NCBI RefSeq assembly: GCF_000223905.1
Contig: NC_015944.1
Coordinates: 310,001-374,000, forward strand
Reading direction: 5' to 3'
Source: Haloarcula hispanica ATCC 33960
Lineage (GTDB): Archaea; Halobacteriota; Halobacteria; Halobacteriales; Haloarculaceae
Length of the DNA: 64,000 nucleotides
Shown: piece after piece, positions 1 through 7,608 of the stretch
Layout: every line of letters begins with the position of its first letter
Position numbering within the stretch: the first letter of the stretch is position 1
Translations under genes and position numbers: made by a program
Notes under the pieces: model-generated
Database searches by the model: none
The model's input: the letters and a program-made list of their open reading frames with translations, nothing else
Told to the model about the DNA's origin: nothing

Positions 1-806
1 GCCTCGATTTCGAAAACGTCCGCGAGGAGTTGTTCCGTGACGACAGCCTCGGGTCGTCCCCGGGCCTGTATCTCGCCGTCTTTGAGTGCGACCATCCGGT
101 CGGCGAGACGGGCCGCCTGCTCGATGTCGTGCAGGACGACCACGATGGTAATGTCGCTCTCGTCCCGGAGTGTTTCGATGATCTCCATCACCTCAAGCTG
201 GTGGTGGAGATCGAGGAACGTCGTCGGTTCATCGAGCAACAGCACGTCGGTGTCCTGTGCGAGGACCATCGCGATCCAGGCGAGCTGTTTCTGGCCACCA
301 CTGAGGCTACCGACTTCACGTTCACAGAGATGGCCGCAGCCGGCCAGGTCAATCGCCCGCTCGACGGCGGCCTCGTCTTCCTCGGTGACACTGTCGAAGA
401 ACCCCCGGTGTGGGTACCGACCGTGGTACACCAGATCCTCGACCGAGATGCTGTTTGGCGACGTACTCTCCTGAGAGAGCAGGCCGAGCTTCCGAGCGAT
501 CGCTTTGGTCTCCAGTGTCTGGATGTCTTGCCCGTCCAGCAGTACCGATCCGGCTTCCGGTTCGAGCTGGTTGGCGAGGCCTTTCAGCAGCGTGCTCTTG
601 CCCGACCCGTTCGGGCCGACGAGCGCAGTCACGGCCCCGGGTTCGGCGGTGATCGATTCACCGTCGATGACCGGTTCATCCGTCCCGGAGTACGAAAGCA
701 CCACATCGTCGCCGACCAGCGGCCGGTCCCGGTGACTGGACTGGGACCCAGCAGCGGTGTCATTGACCGTAGCGATACCGTCCGAGTTGGAGTTGTCCTG
801 TGACAT
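1..806 (-). CDS. ABC transporter ATP-binding protein, FecE/FepC type (3' end outside window)
   Basis: This is the cytoplasmic ATPase of an iron-siderophore, heme or cobalamin uptake transporter. Reading the minus strand from the ATG at 806 gives a Walker A motif GPNGSGKST, the ABC signature LSGGQKQ, a Walker B segment VLLLDEPT and a switch histidine in VVVLHDIEQAARLADR. Those motifs identify the FecE-like subfamily. The gene starts in a TAATG overlap with the stop of the permease gene, so the two are translationally coupled. About 268 residues are visible and the stop lies beyond base 1. The substrate cannot be read from the ATPase; the iron-box-like sites upstream of the operon favour iron chelates over cobalamin. 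Confidence 0.93.
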   Translation of the reverse strand, partial: MSQDNSNSDGIATVNDTAAGSQSSHRDRPLVGDDVVLSYSGTDEPVIDGESITAEPGAVTALVGPNGSGKSTLLKGLANQLEPEAGSVLLDGQDIQTLETKAIARKLGLLSQESTSPNSISVEDLVYHGRYPHRGFFDSVTEEDEAAVERAIDLAGCGHLCEREVGSLSGGQKQLAWIAMVLAQDTDVLLLDEPTTFLDLHHQLEVMEIIETLRDESDITIVVVLHDIEQAARLADRMVALKDGEIQARGRPEAVVTEQLLADVFEIE

Positions 807-1921
807 TAGATCTCACCCATCTGTTCCTGTCGCCGCATCAGGTAGAGGAAGTACGGCCCGCCGACGACGCCAGTGACGACGCCGACTGGAACCTGTGCGG
901 GGCTCAGGGCCAGCCGTGCACCAACGTCCGCAACGACCATCAACGCCGGCCCGACGAACACGCAGCCGATGAGGAGCCGGCGGTAGTCGCTCCCGACGAT
1001 GAGTCTGACGATGTGGGGGACCACGAGGCCGAAGAACCCGATGATCCCCGCAACGGAGATTGCCGTACTGGCCGCCAGAATGGCAACCGCGGACAGCATG
1101 AACCGGACCCGCTCGACACTCATCCCGAGCGAACTCGCGGTCTCTTCTCCGAGCAGGAGGAGGTTCAGCTGTCGTGCGCCCGCCAGCGCGAGGAGCGTCG
1201 CGGCCAGCGTCGGGATGACAGCGATGCGAAACTCCTCCCAGCCGACGCCCGTTAGCGACCCGGTAATCCAGGCCAGCGCCGACTGGACAACGCCCAGGTC
1301 GTCGGCGAAGAAGAACAGCCCCCGCTGGAGGGAGGTAAACACCATGTTGACGATGACACCAGCAAGGACCAGTCTGACCGGGCTCGTTCCGCCCTGCCAC
1401 GCGATCATGTACACGAGCAGGAACGCGATGGAGCCACCGACCGCGGCAAACAGCGGGAGGAACGGAGCGAGACTGCTGAACAGAACGAGGGTCAGCAGTA
1501 CGGTGAGCCCCGCCCCGGAACTCACGCCCAGTATGAACGGGCTCGCCAGTTCGTTTCTCGTGACGGCCTGGAATATCGCCCCGGAAACGGCGAGACACAT
1601 CCCCGCAAGCACGGCGACGATTACCCGCGGCATCCGAATGTTCCACACGATGAGCGTCCGTTTCGGCAGTTCGGGAAGCTCGGCCCCGAAGAAAAACGAC
1701 TGCCACGCCTGAACACTGAACCACACCTTCGGGTCGAACACGGCCTGCCACGCCTCGAGGATGGTCATCGAATACGCCCCGAAGCTCACCTGAAGGAGAC
1801 CGGCCCCGAAGGCGACGGCAACGCTCGCGACACATAGCCCGAACAGGGACCCATCGAGAGTGTCGAGCCAGGTCCTGGCCCGTGACAACACGTCGGTGGC
1901 CCCCCGTGTCTCGCTGACCAT
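806..1921 (-). CDS. FecCD-family ABC transporter permease (iron chelate type)
   Basis: This 371-residue integral membrane protein is a FecCD/BtuC-type permease that would form the channel for an iron chelate or cobalamin. The family segments are clear: RMPRVIVAVLAGMCLAVSGA near residue 100, then LASPFILGVSSGAG, LLLLGEETASSLGMSVERVR (the loop contacting the ATPase) and the C-terminal GIIGFFGLVVPHIVR. About nine to ten hydrophobic helices are visible, and the length is slightly above the usual 330-350 because of an N-terminal extension. The start ATG overlaps the stop of the upstream oxidoreductase gene (TAATG), and its own stop overlaps the ATPase start in the same way, giving a tight three-gene operon. 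No substrate-binding lipoprotein gene is seen within the window. Confidence 0.93.
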   Translation of the reverse strand: MVSETRGATDVLSRARTWLDTLDGSLFGLCVASVAVAFGAGLLQVSFGAYSMTILEAWQAVFDPKVWFSVQAWQSFFFGAELPELPKRTLIVWNIRMPRVIVAVLAGMCLAVSGAIFQAVTRNELASPFILGVSSGAGLTVLLTLVLFSSLAPFLPLFAAVGGSIAFLLVYMIAWQGGTSPVRLVLAGVIVNMVFTSLQRGLFFFADDLGVVQSALAWITGSLTGVGWEEFRIAVIPTLAATLLALAGARQLNLLLLGEETASSLGMSVERVRFMLSAVAILAASTAISVAGIIGFFGLVVPHIVRLIVGSDYRRLLIGCVFVGPALMVVADVGARLALSPAQVPVGVVTGVVGGPYFLYLMRRQEQMGEI

Positions 1922-2901
1922 TACTCGCCCACCTCCGCGAGTCCGTCGCTCGCGCCGAGGTAGTCCCGGATCGTTTCGTCATCTATTGCATCGAGAACGG
2001 CGGTCTGGTCGAGCCACGAAACGACCGCCGTGGGGTCCAGATAGCCTGCCAGTGCTTCTTGCCCTGTTTCCGTTCGATCAGCTATCTCGTCGGATGTTAT
2101 ATACGACGAGCGCCGTTCATCAAGAGCCGCCTTACGGACCCGCTGGAAGCGGTCCGACCCCGGTTCGACGGGGGCGTCCTCGGCGTACCGGTCGTCGAAA
2201 TATTCGACCCAGGTCGATCGTTCGGTCCATTCGTCGTCGAGTTCAGCCCTCCGTCGGACCCAGTCCACTCCATCAGCGACAGACTCCCACCAGCCGTCGT
2301 CGATTCTCGTATCCGCGATCACCCGACGTGCGACCCGTGCGCCCCGGCCGGCCGCAATGATCGCCTGCATGTCCGCCGCCTCGGACGGTGAGGCAACGTA
2401 GAGACCCGGAACCGGTGTCGTGCCGTCGGCGTCGGCGTACGTGTTGTCGAAGGCTTCGTGTTCCTCGCCGTCATGTTCGTACGTCTCGAACATCGCCGCG
2501 TCGTCGTCAAGACCGCGCATATACTCGCCGTCGTAGCGAGTCGCCGCGATGACACGGCGAGTCGTGGCGGTTTCCCCGTCCTGCGTTTCGACGACGAAGC
2601 CCTCCCCGTCGTCAGTTCTGTCGAGCGATTCGACTAGCTGGGAGACGACGGTACAACCGGCAGTTTCGGCATGGTCCTGAATGCGGTCGTACAGCGTCTC
2701 GACGTCGATACCGGCCGGGAAACCGAGGTAGTTTTCGAGGTAGGCACAGCGCTTGAGCGACGAGCGGCCGCGGTCGTAGACGGCCGTATCGAGGTCCGCT
2801 CTGGCCGTGAACACGCCCGCCGAACAGCCGGCTGGACCGCCCCCGACGATGATGACATCGCGGTCGAACGTCGTCCCCGTCCGGTTCCCCACTGCCACCA
2901 T
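1921..2901 (-). CDS. FAD-dependent oxidoreductase, thioredoxin-reductase-like fold
   Basis: This is the first gene of the iron-uptake operon. The N-terminal Rossmann motif VIIVGGGPAGCSAG (about residues 17-30) binds FAD. A second nucleotide-type segment follows, and a GLYVASPSEAADMQAIIAAG stretch near residue 170 matches the C-terminal FAD-contact motif of thioredoxin-reductase-like flavoproteins. The redox-active CxxC of true thioredoxin reductase is absent, so a disulfide-reductase role is unlikely. The last 120 residues are haloarchaeal-specific and not recognisable. By context it may reduce or process imported ferric chelate, which is inference. I prefer the ATG at 2901 over an in-frame GTG at 2907. 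Its stop overlaps the permease start. Confidence 0.8.
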   Translation of the reverse strand: MVAVGNRTGTTFDRDVIIVGGGPAGCSAGVFTARADLDTAVYDRGRSSLKRCAYLENYLGFPAGIDVETLYDRIQDHAETAGCTVVSQLVESLDRTDDGEGFVVETQDGETATTRRVIAATRYDGEYMRGLDDDAAMFETYEHDGEEHEAFDNTYADADGTTPVPGLYVASPSEAADMQAIIAAGRGARVARRVIADTRIDDGWWESVADGVDWVRRRAELDDEWTERSTWVEYFDDRYAEDAPVEPGSDRFQRVRKAALDERRSSYITSDEIADRTETGQEALAGYLDPTAVVSWLDQTAVLDAIDDETIRDYLGASDGLAEVGE

Positions 2902-2985
2902 GTTCACGACGCTCCGTCCAGTGTCCGTGACACCGACAGCCGGTGTGACGGTTCGGGGGTGTCAATCGATTCGTTCAGCATACTA

Positions 2986-3001
2986 TTTAGGCCAGCCTAA
3001 A
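2986..3001. promoter_or_regulatory. Iron-box-like operator, copy 1
   Basis: TTTAGGCCAGCCTAAA is a perfect inverted repeat with 7-base arms (TTTAGGC/GCCTAAA) and a 2-base centre. It resembles the TTAGGnnnnCCTAA-type sites of DtxR/IdeR/SirR-family metal-dependent repressors. It lies 85 bases before the start of the flavoprotein-FecCD-ATPase operon and overlaps an AT-rich stretch that could be its TATA region. Repression by an iron-loaded DtxR-family protein is inference. Confidence 0.65.
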
Positions 3002-3021
3002 TGGATAAAGCGTTTTCGAAT

Positions 3022-3037
3022 TTTAGGCAAGCCGAAC
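3022..3037. promoter_or_regulatory. Iron-box-like operator, copy 2 (imperfect)
   Basis: TTTAGGCAAGCCGAAC repeats the left arm TTTAGGC exactly and has a partial right arm (GCCGAAC instead of GCCTAAA). It starts 36 bases from copy 1, about three and a half helical turns, a spacing compatible with two repressor dimers on one promoter. Confidence 0.5.
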
Positions 3038-3087
3038 ATCATGTCAACAGTTCGTATTCGTTGCCGGGATAAGATGGATGCAGCCTG

Positions 3088-3169
3088 ACACGGATTGGTG
3101 GAGCGATGTACCGGTGCGTTCCTACCCAGTGGTCGAAGCTATCCGGACATAATCTCCAACCGTCCGTAT
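3088..3169. repeat. 82-base imperfect palindromic repeat, copy 1
   Basis: Two arms of about 33 bases flank a 15-base centre, so the element can fold into one long hairpin. It matches the reverse complement of 4682-4763 without gaps at 63 of 82 positions by hand count. The outer ends read ACACGGATT and CCGTAT. The last base of the right end is the first base of the complement of the stop codon of the carotenoid oxygenase gene, so the element sits exactly at that gene's 3' end. It could be a MITE-like element or a hairpin terminator. Confidence 0.7.
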
Positions 3170-4629
3170 CAGTCGTCGGCCGCCACCCTGAGCTCGGGGA
3201 AGTATCGACCGTGGAAATCGAACGGGGCGGCGTGGGGGAGCGTTGCCCGGGCGCGCTCCGTAAACGTCTGACCGTCGAGGACGAGTAGCCGGGACCGGTC
3301 GGCGTCCGCGTCCAGCGCAACGACTAACACCACGCCGTCATCCTCGGCGTCGCCGTTCGGTGCAGAGACGAACACCGGCTCACCGAAGTAGTCCCCGCCA
3401 TCGTCGAACGTCTCGACAGCGCCCGTGTCCGTGTCGAGTTTCAGGACGCGACGGGCCCACTCGGTGACGGGAGTATCCATCCCCATCGCGTACACGTACC
3501 GGTGCGGACGACACCAGCGAGCCGGTGAGACGGTCGGCAGCGCACTGCCGTCCGGGTACAACATCTCGCGTGACACCGCCGCGTCGACGTCGCCGTAGCG
3601 AGGGGCACCGCTTCCGGTACCGAGGTCCACAGTGAACCGCTCGATGCGGCCGACGATAGCGCCCATCTCGCCTGCACGAAGGTTGTCCAGATATAGCGAG
3701 TCGATGGTCGTCGCGTCGGGTACTGTTTCGAGGTCGAACACCAGTTCTCTGCCCCCATCTCGCTCGAACGCGTTGACGTGGTGAAAGCCGAACACGGCGT
3801 CGATGACCGGCTCAGCGACGACGGTTCCCGTAGTCCGGTCCATGACGATGATTCGGGTTCCGCGGTCTGGTTCCCACTCGAACTGCTCGATAAACGGTGC
3901 CTGCCGGCCGGGCTTGAGAAACCGTCGCGGGTCGAGTCGGAGCGGGAACTCCGTCAATACGACGTACCGGGGCGTGAGCGCGAAGCTGTGCATGTACGAC
4001 GGCTGGTCGGTGTCGACGCTCCCGACGTGTCGCCGGGTCCCGTCCGGCGTCATGGCAGTGACGTGGTACTGGCTGGTCCGTCCGAACGCCGTGTCGACGT
4101 TGACGAGGACGCCGCTCGTCGGGTCGCGTTTGACGTGGGCACAGGAGAGCTGGCCGGTCGGGACGCCGTCGTCGTGTTCGATGTGACCCGTCGTTTCGAG
4201 CGTGTTCGGGTCGAAACGCACCTTCCGGGGCGATTCAGTCAGTGCGACGTACTCGCGGCCGAACCGCTCAGCGATGATGTTCGTGTTGTCGTAGGGGTCT
4301 GTCAGAAACGTCGCCAGCCGCGAGCGAAGCGTCGTCTCGCCGGTCGCGAAGCCGCCCTCGAACTCGCCACTCGTCGCCGCTTCGTACGCATCCGTTCGGA
4401 GGAAGCGGTTCCGATAGTGAACGGCGTCACCATCCGGGTCGAAGGTGAACCGGTACAGCATCGCGAACCCGTCGAACCAGTGGTCGACACTGCTTCCATT
4501 TGGGAAGGAAAACGCGCCGGGGCCGTTCCGGATGAGACTGCCACGGAGCCAGTCCGGGAGGCCACCGGTCACGGGGATCGATGCCGTTGTTTCGTCGTGT
4601 AGCGAGTGGAACCCGGGATGGGGAGCCAT
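3169..4629 (-). CDS. Carotenoid cleavage oxygenase (RPE65/CCD family)
   Basis: This 486-residue protein belongs to the carotenoid oxygenase family, non-heme iron enzymes that cleave carotenoid or apocarotenoid double bonds with O2. Diagnostic features are the N-terminal LRGSLIRNGPGAF and VDHWFDGFAMLYRF and four spaced iron-ligand histidine contexts (LSCAHVKRD, SYMHSFALT, GFHHVNAFE and FDFHGRYFPE near the C terminus). The upstream in-frame ATG at 4683 lies inside the second palindromic repeat. The ATG at 4629, which begins MAPHPGF, is therefore the more likely start. In haloarchaea the product could be retinal for rhodopsins or apocarotenoids; no brp/blh or opsin gene is visible here. The gene is flanked by inverted 82-base repeats. 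Confidence 0.88.
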   Translation of the reverse strand: MAPHPGFHSLHDETTASIPVTGGLPDWLRGSLIRNGPGAFSFPNGSSVDHWFDGFAMLYRFTFDPDGDAVHYRNRFLRTDAYEAATSGEFEGGFATGETTLRSRLATFLTDPYDNTNIIAERFGREYVALTESPRKVRFDPNTLETTGHIEHDDGVPTGQLSCAHVKRDPTSGVLVNVDTAFGRTSQYHVTAMTPDGTRRHVGSVDTDQPSYMHSFALTPRYVVLTEFPLRLDPRRFLKPGRQAPFIEQFEWEPDRGTRIIVMDRTTGTVVAEPVIDAVFGFHHVNAFERDGGRELVFDLETVPDATTIDSLYLDNLRAGEMGAIVGRIERFTVDLGTGSGAPRYGDVDAAVSREMLYPDGSALPTVSPARWCRPHRYVYAMGMDTPVTEWARRVLKLDTDTGAVETFDDGGDYFGEPVFVSAPNGDAEDDGVVLVVALDADADRSRLLVLDGQTFTERARATLPHAAPFDFHGRYFPELRVAADD

Positions 4630-4681
4630 ACCGTTGCAACGGGTGGCAGCGGCTAAGTCCTGATGCCCCTGACTGGAGTAC

Positions 4682-4763
4682 ATACGGATTGTTGTAGATT
4701 ATGTCCGGGTAGCGCTGATCTCGGGGTCGGCGCATACCGGAACATCGCCCCAACAATCCGTAT
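4682..4763. repeat. 82-base imperfect palindromic repeat, copy 2 (inverted relative to copy 1)
   Basis: The element runs from ATACGGATTGTTG to CAACAATCCGTAT; the 13-base outer arms are perfect complements. It is the reverse complement of the 3088-3169 element, with 77 percent ungapped identity. Its right end abuts the stop codon of the DMT transporter gene at 4763, just as copy 1 abuts the stop of the carotenoid oxygenase gene. The left end overlaps the implausible far-upstream start of the oxygenase frame. Confidence 0.7.
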
Positions 4764-5752
4764 CAGTCCTGCGTCGAGTACGCGTTTCCGCTGACGACGA
4801 CGCAGTCGTCCCGTGGAGCCTGTGTTCGATGGGGCGGCGAACCAGTGTGACGGCGGCGTAACGACCGAAGCACGTCGGCTTTCACCCACGCGAAGCCGAC
4901 CACGATGACGGCGAAGCCGGTGACGGTAACCGGGCCGAGTGTTTCACCGAGCAGGAGCCAGCCGCTGATGGCCGTCACTGCCGGAACCACGTAGGAGACC
5001 AGGCTGGTTTCAGCGGCCCCGACTGTGCTGATCAGCCGGAAGTAAAGGAGGAACCCAATCGCGCTGGCGACGATGCCGAGGTACGCGATTGCCGCTAGCT
5101 GTTCGAGCCCGACTGTGACTGTTCCGAGCCGTTCCGAGGGCAGCCCCGCGCTGACGGCGTGCAGGATGCCCGCCCCGAGCAGGGTCATCCAGGCCTGCAG
5201 ACTCACAAGCGGGAGCGAACTGGTGTAGCGTTCGGTCAGGACTGCCCCGACGGCGAAGGCCACAGCCGAACTGATGAGCAGGGCGACGCCAAGCAGTCGG
5301 CCGCCGACCGCTCCCGGCGTGGGATTTGCGATGATAACCACGCCGATGAATCCACAGACGGTACCGATGAGTTCGTGCGGACGGGCCCTGTAGCTCGGTA
5401 TCAGCGTCGATGCGAACGCTGGCGTCACAACCGGCGTGAGACTAAGCAGGATCGCGCCGAAGGAACTCGGGACGTACTGCTGTCCGAGAAACAGGAGCGC
5501 GAAGTGTGCGCCGATGAGGACGGTGCCGCCGATGAGAATCAGTGACCAGTCATCGCGGGTCTGTGGGCGCAGTGACCGGCCGCGCCAGAGAGCATAACCG
5601 AGCAGTACAACTGCAGCGATGTCGTGTCGGACAGCTGCCAGCAGCACCGGCGGAACGCCTTCGAGACCAGTCTTGATCGCCACAAAGGAAAGTCCCCAGA
5701 TGAGTGCGAGCGCAGCAAACAGCAAGCCAATATGTCGTGTCGAGCGTGTCAT
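4763..5752 (-). CDS. EamA/DMT-family transporter
   Basis: This 329-residue membrane protein has about ten predicted helices arranged as two EamA repeats. The first begins LLFAALALIWGLSFVAIKTGL, and the second ends with the AAETSLVSYVVPAVTAISGWLLLGE signature typical of drug/metabolite exporters (RhaT/YdcZ type). Family members export amino acids, nucleobases or other metabolites; the substrate is not identifiable. It is monocistronic, and the 82-base palindrome begins at its stop codon. An exact copy of the 8-mer that recurs in the purine/selenium island lies 63 bases upstream, so co-regulation with that island is possible. Confidence 0.88.
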   Translation of the reverse strand: MTRSTRHIGLLFAALALIWGLSFVAIKTGLEGVPPVLLAAVRHDIAAVVLLGYALWRGRSLRPQTRDDWSLILIGGTVLIGAHFALLFLGQQYVPSSFGAILLSLTPVVTPAFASTLIPSYRARPHELIGTVCGFIGVVIIANPTPGAVGGRLLGVALLISSAVAFAVGAVLTERYTSSLPLVSLQAWMTLLGAGILHAVSAGLPSERLGTVTVGLEQLAAIAYLGIVASAIGFLLYFRLISTVGAAETSLVSYVVPAVTAISGWLLLGETLGPVTVTGFAVIVVGFAWVKADVLRSLRRRHTGSPPHRTQAPRDDCVVVSGNAYSTQD

Positions 5753-5815
5753 TCCAGTAGAGACCTACCGTATGTGCTGGAGGAGTATGAAGCTTCTATC
5801 GCCACTGTGACGCAC

Positions 5816-5823
5816 ACACACGG
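5816..5823. promoter_or_regulatory. CCGTGTGT-type site upstream of the DMT transporter
   Basis: ACACACGG (CCGTGTGT on the minus strand) lies 63 bases before the transporter start, inside a run of CA dinucleotides. It is the copy furthest from the island, so it could also be chance. Confidence 0.35.
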
Positions 5824-5854
5824 CTTCTGTCGGCGAATCCGACGTTCAGAAATT

Positions 5855-5995
5855 ATGGCAGATAGTGCGTGTCCACAGTACAATTGCGGTCACTTGTACC
5901 GAGACGTATTGTTCTACTCGGGTACGGAACACAGAAGTCGTATTCAGGTGCGACCGTGTCCTCAGTTCGCGGTCAGGTGTGTCAAAAAAGGCTGA
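5855..5995 (+). CDS. Putative 46-residue Cys-rich small protein
   Basis: An ATG at 5855 opens a 47-codon frame. The product has two cysteine pairs, CPQYNC near the N terminus and CPQFAVRC near the C terminus, spaced like the small zinc-binding micro-proteins common in haloarchaea. The sequence before the start (GAAATTATGG) is AT-rich, but no clear TATA element sits at the leaderless distance. The next gene on the opposite strand ends at 6029. The call rests on the paired CPxnC motifs only; the frame is short enough to be chance. Confidence 0.4.
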   Translation: MADSACPQYNCGHLYRDVLFYSGTEHRSRIQVRPCPQFAVRCVKKG

Positions 5996-6028
5996 TGCCC
6001 ACATCGGCAGCCCGGCTGATGACCCAGG

Positions 6029-6298
6029 TCAGGTCGACATCGTGTCGAAGTGCCAGCCCGGGTCAGTCCCGGTTTCGTCGATGTGCTCGGACCGGCACGC
6101 CGGACAGCAGTCGGGGACAGCGGTTTCGGACCGGGGGACGTACACCGCGCCGTCACACTCCACACAGGCGTCCGCAACGACGGTCACGCAGTCCGCACAG
6201 AGATTGAAGTCGTCGACTGTGAGGTCTCGCAGGGGTTCGAGTTGTTTGTCCAAGAGGTACTCGTCGATAGCCGCCTGACAGTTTTGGCACAGTTGCAT
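6029..6298 (-). CDS. Small multi-CxxC zinc-finger protein
   Basis: This 89-residue cytosolic protein has five Cys pairs: CQNC at the N terminus, CADC near residue 35, CVEC near 46, then CC and CPAC near residue 67. The pairs predict two or more zinc-binding knuckles. It is acidic, with no catalytic motif. An ATG at 6298 (MQLCQNC) is preferred because the upstream in-frame extension has no cysteines and looks non-coding. Such proteins are common in haloarchaea with unknown roles. It lies downstream of the methyltransferase gene on the same strand, about 125 bases away. Confidence 0.75.
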   Translation of the reverse strand: MQLCQNCQAAIDEYLLDKQLEPLRDLTVDDFNLCADCVTVVADACVECDGAVYVPRSETAVPDCCPACRSEHIDETGTDPGWHFDTMST

Positions 6299-6423
6299 AG
6301 CGATCCAACTTGACGCATGATACCGTGACACAAATAGTTGCTGCCCGGTTATCGATCCTGAAGTTACCGGTGGGTGGCGATCCGACGACAGAACCGGCGA
6401 AAAGTGATACATAGCGGTGCGGG

Positions 6424-7041
6424 CTACGGCGCACGGAACACGCGAATGGTGTCCCGAGACGTCGGTTCCCGAATGAGTTGTGCGAACCCTAGTTCTGAAA
6501 ATACTTGCTTCCAGTTGCGGTGATACAGCGGGAAGTCGTCGTCGACGTAGCTCACGTCAGTGTCTTCGCGTCCACGTTGGGGACTGTTGCCCTCGTTTTC
6601 GGCGATTACGAGGAGGTCCCCTGCGATGCGAGCGATCTCCTCGAACACCCACGCGTCGTCGGGGTGAATGTGCTGGAGCGTCTCGACCGAGTAGACGACA
6701 TCGAAGGCGTCATCCTCGAACTCGGTAACGATGTCCTCAAGCGCTCCGGTGTGGAATGTCCCCGAATCCGCGAGCCGAGGGTAGTGTTCGGCCATCACGT
6801 CGAAGGATTCGTCGTTGATGTCGATACCAGTGAGGTTCCCGTACCCGTTGGTCTGGAGGTGTGCCAGATGGCGGCCCGAGCCACACCCCAGTTCGATGAT
6901 CCGGGCGTCATCGTGGACGTAGTGGTCGAGCACGTTGACCAGCGTCTCACTCACTTCGTTCGGTCCGAGTTCAGCGTAGTACGCCGGCGAGAACTTCCCG
7001 GAGCGGGAGGCCCAGTCGTCGCGAACGTCGTCCGGGTCCAT
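6424..7041 (-). CDS. Class I SAM-dependent methyltransferase
   Basis: This 205-residue Rossmann-fold methyltransferase has motif I as IIELGCGSGRHLAHL and the acidic post-I position in LTGIDINDESF. The FDVVYSVETLQHIHPDD stretch matches motifs II/III of the UbiE/Methyltransf_11 group. The substrate is not deducible. An ATG at 7041 is chosen over a GTG two codons upstream at 7047. No operon partner is obvious. Confidence 0.85.
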   Translation of the reverse strand: MDPDDVRDDWASRSGKFSPAYYAELGPNEVSETLVNVLDHYVHDDARIIELGCGSGRHLAHLQTNGYGNLTGIDINDESFDVMAEHYPRLADSGTFHTGALEDIVTEFEDDAFDVVYSVETLQHIHPDDAWVFEEIARIAGDLLVIAENEGNSPQRGREDTDVSYVDDDFPLYHRNWKQVFSELGFAQLIREPTSRDTIRVFRAP

Positions 7042-7175
7042 ACCCACCGTACACCGTTGCGGAATAAATGTACCACGAAGTGTGTCAGGCGGGCCGCGGA
7101 CGCAGTCAGGGAGTCATAAGTCACGGATGAGTGTCCCACCAGACGGACAGATGATGAAACTGCCAGTGTCGTGGC

Positions 7176-7454
7176 CTATGACTCGTGCTGGAGCAACCGG
7201 TCGGCCCGTGTTTCAAGCTCCGCCTCGTCGATCTCGCCCGACGCGTACTGCTGTTTGAGGGTCTCGAGTGAATCCGGTTCAGCGGTCGCCTCGCGCTGTA
7301 ACTGCACGTACAGCAGGACACCGATCGCCACAACAGCGATGATGAACGCTGCGAGCAGCAGCCACCAGCCGCCTGAGGCCATGCCCATGCCCGTCGCCCC
7401 ACCGTGGGGTCCCATCGGTCCGTGCTGGAGTAGCGCAGTTGTTGGCGGTAGCAT
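7176..7454 (-). CDS. Small membrane protein with SHOCT-like C-terminal domain
   Basis: This 92-residue protein has a Gly/Met/His-rich N terminus, one strong transmembrane helix (WLLLAAFIIAVVAIGVLLYV) and a C-terminal SHOCT signature (LKQQYASGEIDEAELETRADRLL). SHOCT is a short oligomerisation-type domain often found at the C terminus of bacterial and archaeal membrane proteins. The ATG at 7454 is preferred over a GTG at 7463. Function is unknown. Confidence 0.8.
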   Translation of the reverse strand: MLPPTTALLQHGPMGPHGGATGMGMASGGWWLLLAAFIIAVVAIGVLLYVQLQREATAEPDSLETLKQQYASGEIDEAELETRADRLLQHES

Positions 7455-7608
7455 CTGGTACACCTCTGTTTGTATCTACGGGGTTCAAGCCATAATTACG
7501 TGCGTTAGTTCCCACAGGCTGAGAACACGAAGCGGGCCGAACAGCAGTGAATACAGCGCTGAGAGGGAGGTCTGTAACCGGTGGTGTCCGTGGGTCGCGA
7601 CACCAGTT

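Noticed and set aside
4630-4683. An 18-codon N-terminal extension of the carotenoid oxygenase
   Set aside because: The upstream ATG is in the palindromic repeat; homologous enzymes start near the ATG at 4629.
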